64,000 bases of DNA from Gracilaria domingensis (GCA_022539475.1 VCMS01000100.1:109697-173696), one strand, 5' to 3'; counted from the first letter of the stretch, positions 22,681-33,900 are shown. The notes: generated from the letters alone by a model not told the origin. A program made the numbers and translations.

Positions 22681-22958
22681 TTGGCAATGGATATGTCTTG
22701 GAAGGATTAGACGGCCGCTCTTAGTGGTTTATTAAATATTGGAAGTGATCTCTGGAGTACTCCATTTGTTACCATATCACTACAAATTGTGTACTACACA
22801 GTGTGTAGTGGTACGGCAACAGGTAGAGTACTCGCCATTTTGAATTCAAACCTTCAAAGTTTATTGATCCTTTTCTGAACCCCTTTTACACGTCTTAAAC
22901 GTCTCAAAAACGTTTAAAACGTATGGAAAAAGTATTGAACGTTTTAAATGTTTCCATA

Positions 22959-22966
22959 GGAAATAG
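22959..22966. repeat. hAT target-site duplication, right copy
   Basis: GGAAATAG, identical to 18938-18945. Confidence 0.88.
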
Positions 22967-23287
22967 AAGACTATTTGCCACGACCTTTGTTCCATCCCTT
23001 TCCCAAAAACTTTTCCGAACGATTATACAAGTACTGTAGCTGACATCTGTTGAAATTGGGCATTTGGATGATCGCTTGTTCCCCATCAAGTTCAAAGAAA
23101 GTGTCGAAAATGGGATGTTCCGATCCAATGTCTTCGTCAGATTGTTCAAACTGTTCCGTTGAAAATTGTTCCAGTTCAGATCTCCTTGCCTCTGCAGCAT
23201 CGTTGACTTACTGCCCAGCTTTCTTGGCGTGCGCTTTGTCGATTGACATGGCAAAGGGTTCTGAGAAGAGAGTATGGAGATGATCAA
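22967..23287 (-). pseudogene. DDE_4 transposase, N-terminal part
   Basis: A minus-strand reading around 23063 down to the hAT insertion site gives MPNFNRCQLQYLYNRSEKFL followed by GKGWNKGRG. This is the typical N-terminal helix and GRGR-like loop found before the helical domain of DDE_4 transposases. It leads directly to the insertion point, beyond which 18937 and below continue the gene (ISCFDMLFITL). A stop codon is present shortly before the junction. This half and the 17849-18937 half are one gene interrupted by the hAT. Confidence 0.65.
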
Positions 23288-23559
23288 CGATCGTGCTGAC
23301 GGCCTTGACTCAAGTTATCCATCAATTAACGATGTATATACTAATAGATACTATATTTGCCAATGTCAGACCATTACACTATGTCGTGACGTCAGGTGAA
23401 GAACATTATTGTACTCCATATCTTTATTGAATTGACAATTCAGGATGTCTTCCATGCAGATGTTCCTTTCTCCTAAAGTATGAGTTGTATAAGAATGGTG
23501 TCATGTATTTGGTAATATTGTTGCTTCTAACGAGAAGTCGACACATAACAATCTAGGTC
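23288..23559. other. Boundary region between the DDE_4 gene and Gypsy C
   Basis: AT-rich, with no convincing ORF. It probably contains the 5' flank of the DDE_4 transposon and the 3' end or LTR of Gypsy C, but I could not delimit either. Confidence 0.35.
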
Positions 23560-23639
23560 TATTGGGTTTTTCGCAATGCGGTTTAGTGTGCGACATATGC
23601 ACAACTAGAAGCGTACGAATGTGAGAGAGGAATTCAAAT

Positions 23640-26600
23640 CGAACTGCATTCTTACCGACCAACTCCAGAATGCAAGAAGGACCAAATCGAAGTGCCGAAA
23701 GTTTCGAAGACTTTTATGCCTCACAGTAAGAATCCTTGAACAATTTTTTCTTCACACCGAAACCCAATCTCCGACTTTGTAAGAAGGCTTTTGAAAATGA
23801 AAACTTGCTTACGCTGTTTGAGGAGCCTTTGCCAACATTTGTGAATATCTGCATCCTCAGCAACGCTCTGAAGACAGTCGCGAATAGCAGAGAGTATTTC
23901 CGCCAAAGAAGGCGATTGAAAAACAGTATCCGACGGTGCCTTTAGCCTCAATCTCAAGTCAACCTCAAAAGGTGAGAGTCCAAGATCTTCTGAGATAGCT
24001 GAGTTATATGTGAACTCAGCACTTGGCAGCAACACGTCCTAGTTCGTCTGTTCAAAATTGCAAAAGGATCGAATATAGTTCTCAACTCTCCTATTCATAA
24101 CTTCCGATGCTCTATCTGTTTGAGAATGTCTCGCGGATGACATTAGAGATTTTACACCGCAAAGATCCAGCAGCGACTGCTAGAATAAAGAAACAAAACG
24201 AGGATCTCGATCGGAGATGATAGAGTCTGTTAACCCATGATGCGAAAAATTTGGGTGAAGAAATCCCTTGCAATATCCTGCACTTGGTCCGTCTCCTTGC
24301 ATGGTACAAAACGAACCCTTCGAGATAACCGATCAACCCAGATAGCAATTGCATCACATCCGCGCTCTGTTTTGGGACGCCTAACAAAAAAGTCTTCTGC
24401 TAACATTCCCCAGCGACGAGTTGGAACGCGTAGATGAGTAGTGTCATTTATTATTTGCCGAAATAATCCTTCCGTTGTTGGGAGGTTGTACGGCCAACAC
24501 AATACCGCTGAACATCCTTCGTCTTATGCTTCCAATGGAACTCAGCAAATCGAGCAAGCGTCTTCGAAAAGGCAAAATGAGCAGCCATCTTAGAGTCATG
24601 AGCCGGCTCCAAGAGTTGACGACAGCACTTGGAAGGAACACAGAGCTTCCCCTTATACATAGGACGCTTTCCTTCGCACGAAAAGTAACGCAACATAAGT
24701 TCTAGCCGCCTACGATGCTAGGGGTTCTCTGGCCAAATTCCATCCATAACAGCGACAAGTGGCCCAAACAGTTGATCAGAGTCATACTCTTACAATAATC
24801 CGTCAAGCTCTGAAAATGAAGGGCGGCTAAACTGGAGCCACTGTACTTCAGCTCAATGAGGTATGAGGGACAAGGAATCACGCAGCAAATGTAGTCTGCG
24901 GTTGACCAAATTAACATCACGAATGTTGAAAGGGGTGAGGACGTCGAGCCAACGCGCTTCACGCCTATTCAACAATTTCTTAGTCAATAAATTCACGAGC
25001 ACCTGATTGTCCGTGAAGACAACGAATTTTGAGTGCTCGAGATGGCAGCGAAATCGTTGCAAAGCGAAAACCGGGCCTAAGAGCTCTCGTTTATTTGCCG
25101 TATAATTCTGCTCAGCAAATGTCAGTTTCCGAGATGTATACGCGAAAGCACGCTCACGACCTTCATCATCAGCTGAGTAAGAGTTGCTCTAAGCGCAAAG
25201 TGTTACCCGCCAATGTGAACGCGGAAGGGCCTCGACGAATCGGGAAGAACCACGATGGGGACGGAGATGAGTCCCTGTTTCAAATCACAACGGCTGCCTG
25301 ACACGCCTCAATCCAATCCGAAATACTTGATTCTTTCCTTGTGAGCGTTTTTAAAGGCGACGCTCGCAAGAAGAAATGCGGAATAAAGCGTCGGAAGAAT
25401 TGTACCAACCCCAGAAAACTGCGAATCTCAGTAATGTTGATCGGGGGAGGCCAATTCTTGACAACTTCTATCTTGCCGCGTTACACTGACCCAGGGAAAC
25501 ATTTGGGTGGTGTATGTACGCTTCATGTCTGATGTGGGGGTTCAGATTCCTACTTTGTTCCATGTTTGGCACTATGTCGTATACAAGTCGTATCTGCGTC
25601 GCATATGTGCCGTATGAGTGCCTGGTGCATGACGGATGATGGCAGATGTAACGGAATAAAAAAACGTATTTTTTTGAGATTGGCACTGTGCCTGTTTTGT
25701 GCGAATACCATCCATAAACCAACCATGCGCACGCCATAGATACGACACATATACGGCATACATCAGTTTTTCGCCCAAAACAGCCACATAGTAGACACTT
25801 GAACCCTTTTATGAGGCACAGATAGTCCATATACCACCTAAATGATTGCCAGGGCGAGAGACCTTGGCGGTCAACATGTAAGCCAATAAACCCTGTCTCC
25901 TTCGTCATAGATGAACACTTCTTAGGTGAGACGTACAATTTGTGTGCTCGTAAACGTTCCAAGACTGCACGAATGTGCTTCAAATGTTCTTCTCGTGTAC
26001 AGCTTTGTATAAGGATTTCATCGATGTATACGACCAGAAAACGATAGATAAAATCATGTAGAACCCCATTCATGAGGGACTGAAATGTAGCTGGGGCATT
26101 GCAAAGACCCATAGGCATCACCAAGTCCTCAAACGGACCGTACTAGGGGGTAAACACTATTCTCTCCACATCCGAGGCACGTAGGCGAATTTGATGAAAA
26201 CCTGTCTTCAGTTCCAACTTAGAGAAGTACCGTGTTTGTCCAAGATGATCAAACATTTCGTTACAGCGTGCGAGCTGAGCGCTTTCACATTTCGTGATGC
26301 GATTCAAAGCCCTGTAATCAACAACCCCACGCAAGTCTCGTCCTGGTTCTTTCACAAGGAAACGAGGAGCGGCGTATGACGAGCGGCTTCGCCGGATCTT
26401 GCCTGACCTTAGTAGCTTCCCTACATCTTCGGGAGCTGCGAAACGTTTTCCTGGAGAGAGCTGATACAGAGCCCGATGCGGTGTACGGGCTTTGCGGACA
26501 ATTTCAATCGCATGGTCAACCTCTCGAGATGGTAGAAGACCGGGCTAAGTCTCAGCTTGAAACACTTCCTCAAATTCGCTCAAAAAATTACGCAGTTCAC

Positions 26601-26803
26601 TCTAATTGGCGTCCAGCAACGAAGCCTTGGGGTCTGAACTTCTTTCAGACGATCGATGCAAATTAAAGGAACTGACATCCACCAAACAAGACATCTGTGT
26701 ACCAGCCTGAAGACGCCATAGACTCCGACGATATTGCTTCGAACATATGTTATTCGCAGAATATCTTCCGGGCCGTGGAACGAAGTCGGCAGAAAGGACA
26801 TGG
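23640..26803 (-). pseudogene. Gypsy C pol remnant: RT, RNase H, integrase
   Basis: The RT region shows LGQTRYFSKLELKTGFHQIR, MPMGLCNAPATFQSLMNGVL, FLVVYIDEILIQS, the helix EEHLKHIRAVLERL and GFIGLHVDRQGLSP. The RNase H part includes VVFTDNQVLVNLLTKKL and ARWLDVLTPFNI. The integrase core includes DAIAIWVDRLSRRVRFVPC. The end near 23640-23700 has a GPY/F-like LRFGPSCILELVGKNAVRF. The family differs from A/B and from D. It is decayed and interrupted by a 352-bp insertion at 25497-25848. Confidence 0.78.
25497..25848. mobile_element. Short inverted-repeat element M4 inside the Gypsy C RT
   Basis: This 352-bp insert has inverted termini (CATTTGGGTGGTGTATG at the left against CATTTAGGTGGTATATG read inward from the right). 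It is flanked by a 6-bp direct repeat CCAGGG (25491-25496 and 25849-25854). It is non-coding and unlike M1 or M2. The exact ends could be off by a few bases. Confidence 0.65.
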
Positions 26804-27221
26804 CCCCAGAACAATTTTTTTATTTTTGTGAGGACTTTTGGAGTGTAAATTTTGCTCTGTTGAACCTCCAAGTGCACTCCTTGTGTATGCCATTCGCGTT
26901 CCATTTGCACACCCCTAAAACGGCAAAACAATTTTTTTAATAGTTTATTTCATTATTCGGATTGCGCTTGGAGGGCAAATGGACAACGCGGGGTGCAACA
27001 TGCGAGCAATGTGGGCGCAGATTTATTGCAGAGTGTATCGCTTGCACTCATAATGACCTCCATCGGCATGGCGCATGTCCTCCATTTGGACACCTCGAAA
27101 TTGAGCTGCAAACGCACATCGAGCGCGGGCCAAATGAAGTCCCTTTGGCATCCAAGTATCATTCATAAGTGCCAATCAACCTCAAATAGCACTCCTCCTT
27201 TTCCAAAAATTTCTTATAGGG
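26804..27221 (+). mobile_element. Short element family M1, copy b
   Basis: This copy is 418 bp and diverged from copies a and c but colinear with them: AATTTTTTTATTTTTGTGAG near the start, TAGTTTATTTCATTATT in the middle and AAATTTCTTATAGGG at the end. The start is eroded (CCCCAGAACAATTTT). A duplication is not convincing (TGG against TGA). It lies in Gypsy C between the protease and RT parts. Confidence 0.65.
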
Positions 27222-27339
27222 TGATTGTCGACAGTTATGGTCCGTGCATAGTAATGGATGTCAGGATTGGCATCTACATGCCAATTCATGCCCAGCAAGA
27301 CATCATAGCGAGCATGACCGACAACCCAATTTCCGGATT
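27222..27339 (-). pseudogene. Gypsy C aspartic-protease fragment
   Basis: A minus-strand stretch reading NWVVGHARYDVLLGMNW and ARTITV matches the C-terminal half of a retropepsin-like protease (DVLLGMDWL motif). It is isolated between two short elements. The N-terminal half of the domain lies at about 27733-28030. Confidence 0.65.
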
Positions 27340-27732
27340 CCGTATAAGAAGAATTTGTGGTTTTTAGGGCACGAGCAGATATCAATTGGACGCTTTTTCA
27401 AAACTAGGAGCGCGCTTGGTAGTGAAATGGATCAATAAAATCATGCCACACGGCTCCATCTAGGGTGTCAAAACGGAAGGCGATAAGAATATGGAACGAG
27501 TGTTGGAGGATAGTGTTCTTGGTTCATGACACTCACAATAGCATAACGTGCAACGAGAACAACTATAATCCACTCTCCAATGACACTAACAAAATCGAAA
27601 AAATTAAAAATTTAATATGCAACGTGTCAAAAAGGAGGTCGCGCGGAAGGCTAAACGAGTGTAATATGAGCGTCCTGCACACTTAAATTCCTTCATGTTA
27701 GGTTGGCAAAATTGAAAAATTTTCTTATAGGG
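27340..27732 (+). mobile_element. Short element family M2, copy b (5' and 3' parts)
   Basis: It begins near CCGTATAAGAAGAATTTGTGG and ends AAAAATTTTCTTATAGGG. The first ~200 bp match 16936-17130, and the last ~180 bp match 37466-37648. The middle block present in the other two copies is missing here. It interrupts the protease of Gypsy C. It has no coding capacity. Confidence 0.65.
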
Positions 27733-28488
27733 AAAAAGAATATGTCCCAATCTTGAGCGTGCCATTTGCCATCATTTCTGTTCCAACTTCCTGAGGGCCT
27801 TGTTTGGAATGCGATACGTCCATCAATATCAAACGGAATTCAAAATCATCTCTATGCAATTCGGCAAACTCTCGCGAGATGACATTAAAGGAAATCCCGT
27901 CATCTTTGAGTATCCGTACGGAAATGTCACAAAAACTACCTGACATCGTTAACAAAGGAACACAAGGAATACTCTTCCGCCTCCGTCCATCAGGTCCACA
28001 CGCCACCTTTTTACATGAAAGTCCTTCCAACGTTCAATATTTTGTTTTGAAAGGACGTTTTAGTTTCCCGAAGTGCTATCAGAACTTACTTTATCCTGTG
28101 CCTTCTGCTCTGCTAACTCTGCCTCAATATTAGTCACAGTAGTGGTGTTGCTTTTGTTTTGCCGATGCTTCCAAGGACGACATCCATTTTTGTGGGACAT
28201 AAAACAGGCATTATTATTGCGAATATCTAGCAGACGCTGCTTACAGCGAACACTGCGACAGACTTCAGTGTTATCAATCTTTATTAGCGTCGGATCTAAC
28301 CCAGATGACATGGAAGATCTGTGCGCAAAAGATATTACAGAAAATGCGGCTTCAACTCGCATGGCAATCTTCGTTGCTTCTTCGAAGTCGATACAACTTG
28401 CTTTGCGAACTTCGAACTGAGCGTTTGGTTTGCGACCACTCACAAACTTGTCCCATTTCTCACTAGAGCTCATTTCTGGAATAGTCAG
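27733..28488 (-). pseudogene. Gypsy C gag C-terminal part and protease N-terminal part
   Basis: From 28488 downward the minus strand reads a gag C-terminal region (LTIPEMSSSEKWDKFVSGRK, FEEATKIAMRVEAAF) with a Cys/His cluster like a degenerate nucleocapsid finger (CFMSHKNGCRPWKH). A protease-like stretch follows near 27900 (ILKDDGISFNVIS, resembling the retropepsin D-[ST]-G loop and following strand). It is broken. The right edge is the LTR of Gypsy D. Confidence 0.6.
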
Positions 28489-28642
28489 TGAAAGCTGCTC
28501 AACAAGACAAGGGCCAGCTACCCTTTTTCTTTTTACTTCTTGTCTTTTCTTCTCCCTCTTCGTCGTCGCACTCGCGACGACGAGAGGGGTCTTTGCGAGC
28601 TCTGCACACGTGTAGTGCAGCGTGCACCACACGTGTGCGACA
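28489..28642 (-). repeat. 3' LTR of Gypsy D
   Basis: 154 bp, about 89% identical to 36272-36425. It contains paired CACACGTGT motifs in inverted order around TGCAGCGTGCA, an E-box-like CACGTG dyad kept in both LTRs. Confidence 0.85.
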
Positions 28643-29263
28643 AGCTCCCCCGCCTAGCCCGTGCCACCGTGGCACAGACCCCGCGTTGTGTGACAGTTCG
28701 GCTTTCAGCGAACGGCGCTCTGCGCTGGAAAACCCACAGTGGCCGGCGCAGCAGCGCCGGCCGCCGTCTCCAGCAACCCAATATGCTTTTCGATGGCAAG
28801 CCCTGCGCGCTCGTTTTTTCCTTGTCCCTTGCACACCCCACCTGTCGCAGCCGCGTTTTCACTTCTGCCTTGCGTTCGGCGCCTCTTTCAGCGCCGCTGC
28901 GCCCACCATCAAACTACGCCTGCTGCTGCTCTTCTAGACTGCTTTCAAACCGTCGCTTCCGCTCATGCGCTACCTCGTCCGCCGCGCATTTTCCATCGCG
29001 CCGCAACCGTCTTACTTCTGCAATCGCGCCCAGGGTCTTTTCTTCGCGTTCTGCCGCGTGTACTTCGCGCTCTCGCCCTTGTGTCGAGCGACGCCACTTC
29101 TTCAGCGTCCGCGTACCGTTGCAGTTCGTGGCCTACGTCATTTTGGTAAGCACCGACTGCCTCCGCTGCTGCGTTCGTCTGTCACTAGCTCTAGGATAAC
29201 TCCGGTGATTCTCATAATAGCCTCGCTAGCGCAACAAACAGAGACGCACTCGAGCACCAGAGC
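28643..29263. other. GC-rich leader before the opposite-strand ORF of Gypsy D
   Basis: About 620 bp of C-rich sequence with overlapping open frames that look like a composition effect. Its position makes it the natural 5' leader of a transcript for the ORF at 29264. I see no defined promoter motif. Confidence 0.4.
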
Positions 29264-30583
29264 ATGACAGGTCGGATGCTCTGCTGTCCATTACCGGTTG
29301 TTGACGGAAACATAGGGCTCCTTACTTGTGCTGTGCCGAGATCTTCCAAGCATCCAGTCATGGTCAATCGTAAAGATTCGTTGGCCCGCTTGCGCGCCCG
29401 ACGGCATCGCAGTAGGACTGGCTCTTCTGCTTTATCTTCGGGGCGTTTTGCCCGCCACCATATCTCAAGATATCACCTTGTTTCCCGCTCCCGCCGTGAG
29501 TCAAGGCCCCAAGAGAACCAACGTCCTTCGGCACCTTCGGCAGAGCAGTGTTCTGGAAGTAGCGGTGCTAGTGCGGCCATCACAACAGCTACCACTGCGC
29601 CGCCCGCCGACCATTCGGACACCGACGACGACGTCGTAATGACGAGAGTTCATCGTCCGCAGGCTCGTCATCGCAGAAACGCTTCTTCTCGGGATCCTTC
29701 GGTTACCCTGCGCAGCGACGTCATAGACCTGGTGACTCCTTCGCAGTCTTCGCACAGCTCTGCAGACGAACCTGACTTGTCGTTTGAAGACGTGATGGAG
29801 GGGAGGGTTATAACTGAGGCTGAACAGGCGGTCCCTAAGTGGAGGTTGGAATGTATGATGTATGGGCATGGCACGAAGTTCGATCGTGCCGAGTTTGGGA
29901 AAGGAAGGTTGTACGCCCGTAACAGAGGGCTCGAACACTTCTATCCGATACATGGGGGCATCTTCCACATGGAGCCACTCACCAACAACCTCCCTGTTTT
30001 GGACGTCCGTCTTTGCACCAGGAAGAGTCGGAAATTCAAGGTCGACAACATAAACACCGACACCGATCTCTTCGATGCACCGGATATCCGCCTCCGTCGG
30101 TCAACTATAAACTCGGGGATTGCCTCTCGCGCTGTTTGTATTGCCTCCCTCTACCCTGGTTGCAAATTGGAGATCGGGGGCCCAGGATCGAGAGCCCCAA
30201 CTCCCGCATCTAGGGATTACCTCCTCCCCAGGGCCCGTCGCCAATTCCTTACTTCGGATGGCGGTCGTAATTGCATTGTGACTTCTCTCGTGAAAGTTCT
30301 TGATCGCTTGGCCGGCAGTTCGGCTGCTAGACATTTTCTTGAGCAACTCTCGGCGTCGTCAGTGGCTTTCCGCAACGTATTCTCAGCCACTCGCTTCGTT
30401 GAGAACCATGGTCTTGGACTCTCTCTGCGCAACGTCCGAGCGAGGCTTAGAACTTTCGATCCGATAGCACACGCCTATGGCCGCGATCTCTTCTTGATCG
30501 TTCGACTTGCAAAGGCAGATGAAGTGGACTACGTCGTCGACATCGACTCGTCGAGGCGACTCATTCTCGATAGAGTGGAATAG
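29264..30583 (+). CDS. Opposite-strand extra ORF of Gypsy D (439 codons, unknown)
   Basis: A long open frame lies between the integrase end and the 3' LTR, on the strand opposite to gag-pol. The N-terminal third is Arg/Ser-rich and probably disordered. Residues ~185-439 look like a folded domain (RLECMMYGHGTKF, HGGIFHMEPLTNNLPVLDVR, YVVDIDSSRRLILD). TSDGGRNCIVTSLVKVLDRL looks like the Cys-bearing helix of papain-fold peptidases, and a DYVVDID strand lies downstream where such enzymes keep H and D/N. The His is not obvious, so a protease is a guess only. An internal ATG at 29360 is an alternative start. No similarity to the opposite-strand ORF of element B was seen. Confidence 0.6.
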   Translation: MTGRMLCCPLPVVDGNIGLLTCAVPRSSKHPVMVNRKDSLARLRARRHRSRTGSSALSSGRFARHHISRYHLVSRSRRESRPQENQRPSAPSAEQCSGSSGASAAITTATTAPPADHSDTDDDVVMTRVHRPQARHRRNASSRDPSVTLRSDVIDLVTPSQSSHSSADEPDLSFEDVMEGRVITEAEQAVPKWRLECMMYGHGTKFDRAEFGKGRLYARNRGLEHFYPIHGGIFHMEPLTNNLPVLDVRLCTRKSRKFKVDNINTDTDLFDAPDIRLRRSTINSGIASRAVCIASLYPGCKLEIGGPGSRAPTPASRDYLLPRARRQFLTSDGGRNCIVTSLVKVLDRLAGSSAARHFLEQLSASSVAFRNVFSATRFVENHGLGLSLRNVRARLRTFDPIAHAYGRDLFLIVRLAKADEVDYVVDIDSSRRLILDRVE

Positions 30584-30905
30584 TGCCCGCTGCGGCTTTG
30601 TGCGGGGAGCCTCGCCCTCTGCGGTGGGGGCGGGAATCCCACGCTGACTGAAGTCCGCGAGGTGTTTCTTGCTTCCCACCGCTAGGGCCTCGATCAGTAG
30701 TATTCGTAAGTAGACATCCCAATGCGTAAACTTGTGGATACCCTTCTATGCTTCACCCTCATCTTTCCTCACATTCCTTATCCACTTTCCTCCTGCGACC
30801 CCCCGTTGTATCTTCTTATGCGACATAGCACACGACCTCAGGCGTGCTCTCGCTAGTGCCGGAGATCCCTTGGCGGGCCGTCCGCGTTCCTCTCTCTCTT
30901 TGGCT

Positions 30906-33900
30906 TCAAACCTGTAAGTGAGCAGAGCGACGCCTGTATAGCACCAACCTGCGTGCATGCACCGCATCTCTCGTCACCCTTCCGTGCTGGGAGACGAGCT
31001 TGTAGCGCGTGTGTTGAGCTGTCGTCACTTTCCACGGCCCGTAGAAGAACGACTCAAAGGCGGGCCGCTTCTTACGGGGATTTAAGGCCTGGCCGTGAGC
31101 GACTAGAACTTCGTCGCCAACGACAAAAGTCTTCACTTCCTTCCTCACTTCCCGTGGAATGAACCCCCGAACCACCTGCGTCGTGCGCTTTCCGGCCTCG
31201 CCCAGCAGTTCCAGGATTCTCTGTTCCGGCGTGGCACCTGAGAGCAACGCCACGGTGTCGTTCGCGAGCATTCGAGGCTTCACGCCATACCTTAGTTCGA
31301 ATGGCGAAGCCACCACACCCCGGGGACGCCGACGGTACCCGTATACCACTTTTGGCTGAGCCTCCTCCCAGTCCATCCATGGGCGCATCACCCTCTTCTT
31401 GATCACTCTCTTGATCGAAACCACCATCCGTTCGGCCCTCCCATAAGACATGGCGGCGTACGGCAACACGGGCTTCCACGCTATTCCTTTCTCCTTCATG
31501 TAGTCCTCCACGGCGTGCGATAGGGAAGAGCTGGCGTTATTAGAGACTATCGCTGCAGGGGGACCGAACGGTCGGATGATCTCTTCCTCTACAAATTTGA
31601 TAACGTTGTCTGATACCGAGTTCTCGGTGGCCATTGCGATCGACCAGCCCGTCGAGTGCTCCATGGCGATGAGTACAAAGCGCTTCCCCGCTTTGGACCG
31701 CTTGTACGGCTCGCAAGAATCAAAATCAATGGAGAACCTCTCGAACAACCCCGTGATGGGGGTGCAAAGCGTCGTTCTGTATATTGGGAGCTTCTGGGCG
31801 CGCTGACATTCGTCGCATCTTTTGACGTAGTCTTTAACGTCATCGTACACCGACGGCCACCTGAACCTTTCGTGTATCATCTTTCTGGTAGCAGCCTCAT
31901 CCCAGTGCCCTATCTCGTCGTGGAACATCTGGAGGGCTTCCAGCCTTCTCGCTCGAGTGGGGATAGCCGTAAGTCCCTCCAGCTCACGTCTGATTAGCGT
32001 GCCGTTCCAAAGCATGAACTTCTTCGCATTGCGACGAACAGCGAGTCGGAAGCGAGGGTTATCCTCCTGAATCGGCGCCACGGCGAGGAACCGTGCGATG
32101 TTGAGAAGATACGGCTCCAGCTTGGCTGGGGTTGGATCTTCCCACGCAACAGCGGTGAGAACCTCCGCGACATCCTCACCCGACTCTGCGACCTCGTCGA
32201 ACTCGATCCTCGACAAGTAGTCAGGTCCTCCCTTCTACAAACCCGGGGGCTACCTCACTCGATAATTGTACTCTGCCATGAATTCCATCCAGCGTGCCAG
32301 CCTTTCGTGAATAGTTCTCTTCTAGAAGGTAATCTGTAACGCTTTGTGGTCCGTAACCACCTCAAAGACGTCCTCGGACAGTAGATAGACGCTGAACTTC
32401 TTCAACGCGAATACTACAGCCAGCGCCTCTCTCACTCACGCGCTGCATTTCCTCTCCGCCTTCGTCATTTTACGAGAGGCGGAGTGTACTGGGTGTACCT
32501 TCCCGTTTTCCTTCTTCTGGCACAAGACGGCACCTAAGGAGACTGAGGACGCGTCCGTCTCGACGGTGAAGGGTTTGGGAAGTCAGGGTAAGTTAGCACC
32601 GGAGGTGTGGTCAGCTTCTTCTTTAACTCGTCAAAGGCGTCCTGATCTCTTCCGTCCACGCCAATTTTCCCCTTTTCGTCGAGGTGGAAGCGTGTAGTAC
32701 CGCCAAACTCTCAGTTCCTGATGAAGCGACGATAGTACCCGGTTAGCCCAAGGAAACTTCTCAACTCCGACGCCTCTCTCGGAATAGGGGCATTACTTAT
32801 GACAGAAATCTTGTCTTCGTCGACATAGACTACGTCTGCATCCAGTACATGTCCCAAGAGTTTCATATTTGACTGGGCGAAGCTGTACTTCGTCACCTTA
32901 ACCTTGAGACCTGCCTTCTGTATTCGTTCGAACAGCGCTCGGCAATGATTCAGGTGATCCACTAACGTCTTCGAGAAGATCACCACGTCATCAATGTACA
33001 CCCTGACGAACGGAAGTCCCCGGAGGACCTCGTCCATCATTCTCTGGATGGTCGACGGAGCGTTCATGAGCTCGAAAGGCATCACTTCAAACTTGTACGT
33101 GCTATAGCGACAGCTGAACGTCGTCATCTCCTTTCGCTCCTCCCCCATTCGGACCTGTCAGTATCCACAAAAGAGATCTAAGGTGGTGGACAACTTTGCG
33201 CCACTCAAGTCGTCGAAGATCTCCTCGATTCTTGGCAGCGGCCACCAGTCTGGATTTATGACACGGTTCAGCTGACGATAATCAACGCAGAACCTGAGCC
33301 TCCCGTCCTTCTTGGTCGCAATGACCACCGGGAAAGACCAGGCTGACGACGAGGAAGTCATGATGCCCGTTTCTAGTAGCTCATAAACCTCCTTCCTCAC
33401 GATTTCGTTGTGACTCGGCGGCATTCGACGGGCACGGGAGCAAATCGGAGTATCATCCTTCAACTCCAAAGAGTGAGTGACGGAGAAATTGGATGAGCGT
33501 AGCTCGCCAATATCCCATGCGATCATGTTTGTCTCTTTCCGTGCAACCGTTAGCCCTTCCTGCACTTCCGCGGGAAGGTGCTTCATCTTCGCAAAGAGAA
33601 TAGCCTACTGCGTATCCTCCTGCTCCTCCGAAACTTCAGCGAGAGAGAGTCTTTCTCCTCCTCTATACTCTCAAGGTCTGGTTCTTAAGGTTCTTCGTCC
33701 AAGATGGCGAGAACAAACCAGGAATCTTCGCCGAATTCTTCCTCGGAAGACGAATTGAAACTGTTCTGCGGGTATTCTCCTCCCCCAGACTCTTCGGGCG
33801 ACGTGAAGTCCTCACTATCCGTGCGGGCCCCGTCAATCCTTAGCGGCTCGTTAGACAGCTTCAGGACAACTTCCTCGTCCCCAACGGTCAACTGAACCTG

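Larger units (their letters stand above)
18946..22958 (-). mobile_element. hAT-superfamily DNA transposon inserted in the DDE_4 gene
   Basis: The element is 4013 bp long with inverted termini TATGGAAA...TTTCCATA. Looser inverted similarity extends about 100 bp inward, rich in ACGTTTTAAACG-like motifs. It is flanked by the 8-bp duplication GGAAATAG. The minus strand encodes a BED finger, a DUF659 region and a hAT C-terminal dimerisation domain. The part 3' of the transposase (19080-20400) is strikingly GC-rich compared with the rest. The termini lack the usual CAG start. The transposase frame is shifted at least twice, so this copy is not autonomous. Confidence 0.88.

Noticed and set aside
28540-29199. 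219-codon plus-strand ORF crossing the left LTR of Gypsy D
   Set aside because: Cys/Arg/Ser-rich reading of GC-rich leader and LTR. Several competing frames are open there, and none resembles a protein.
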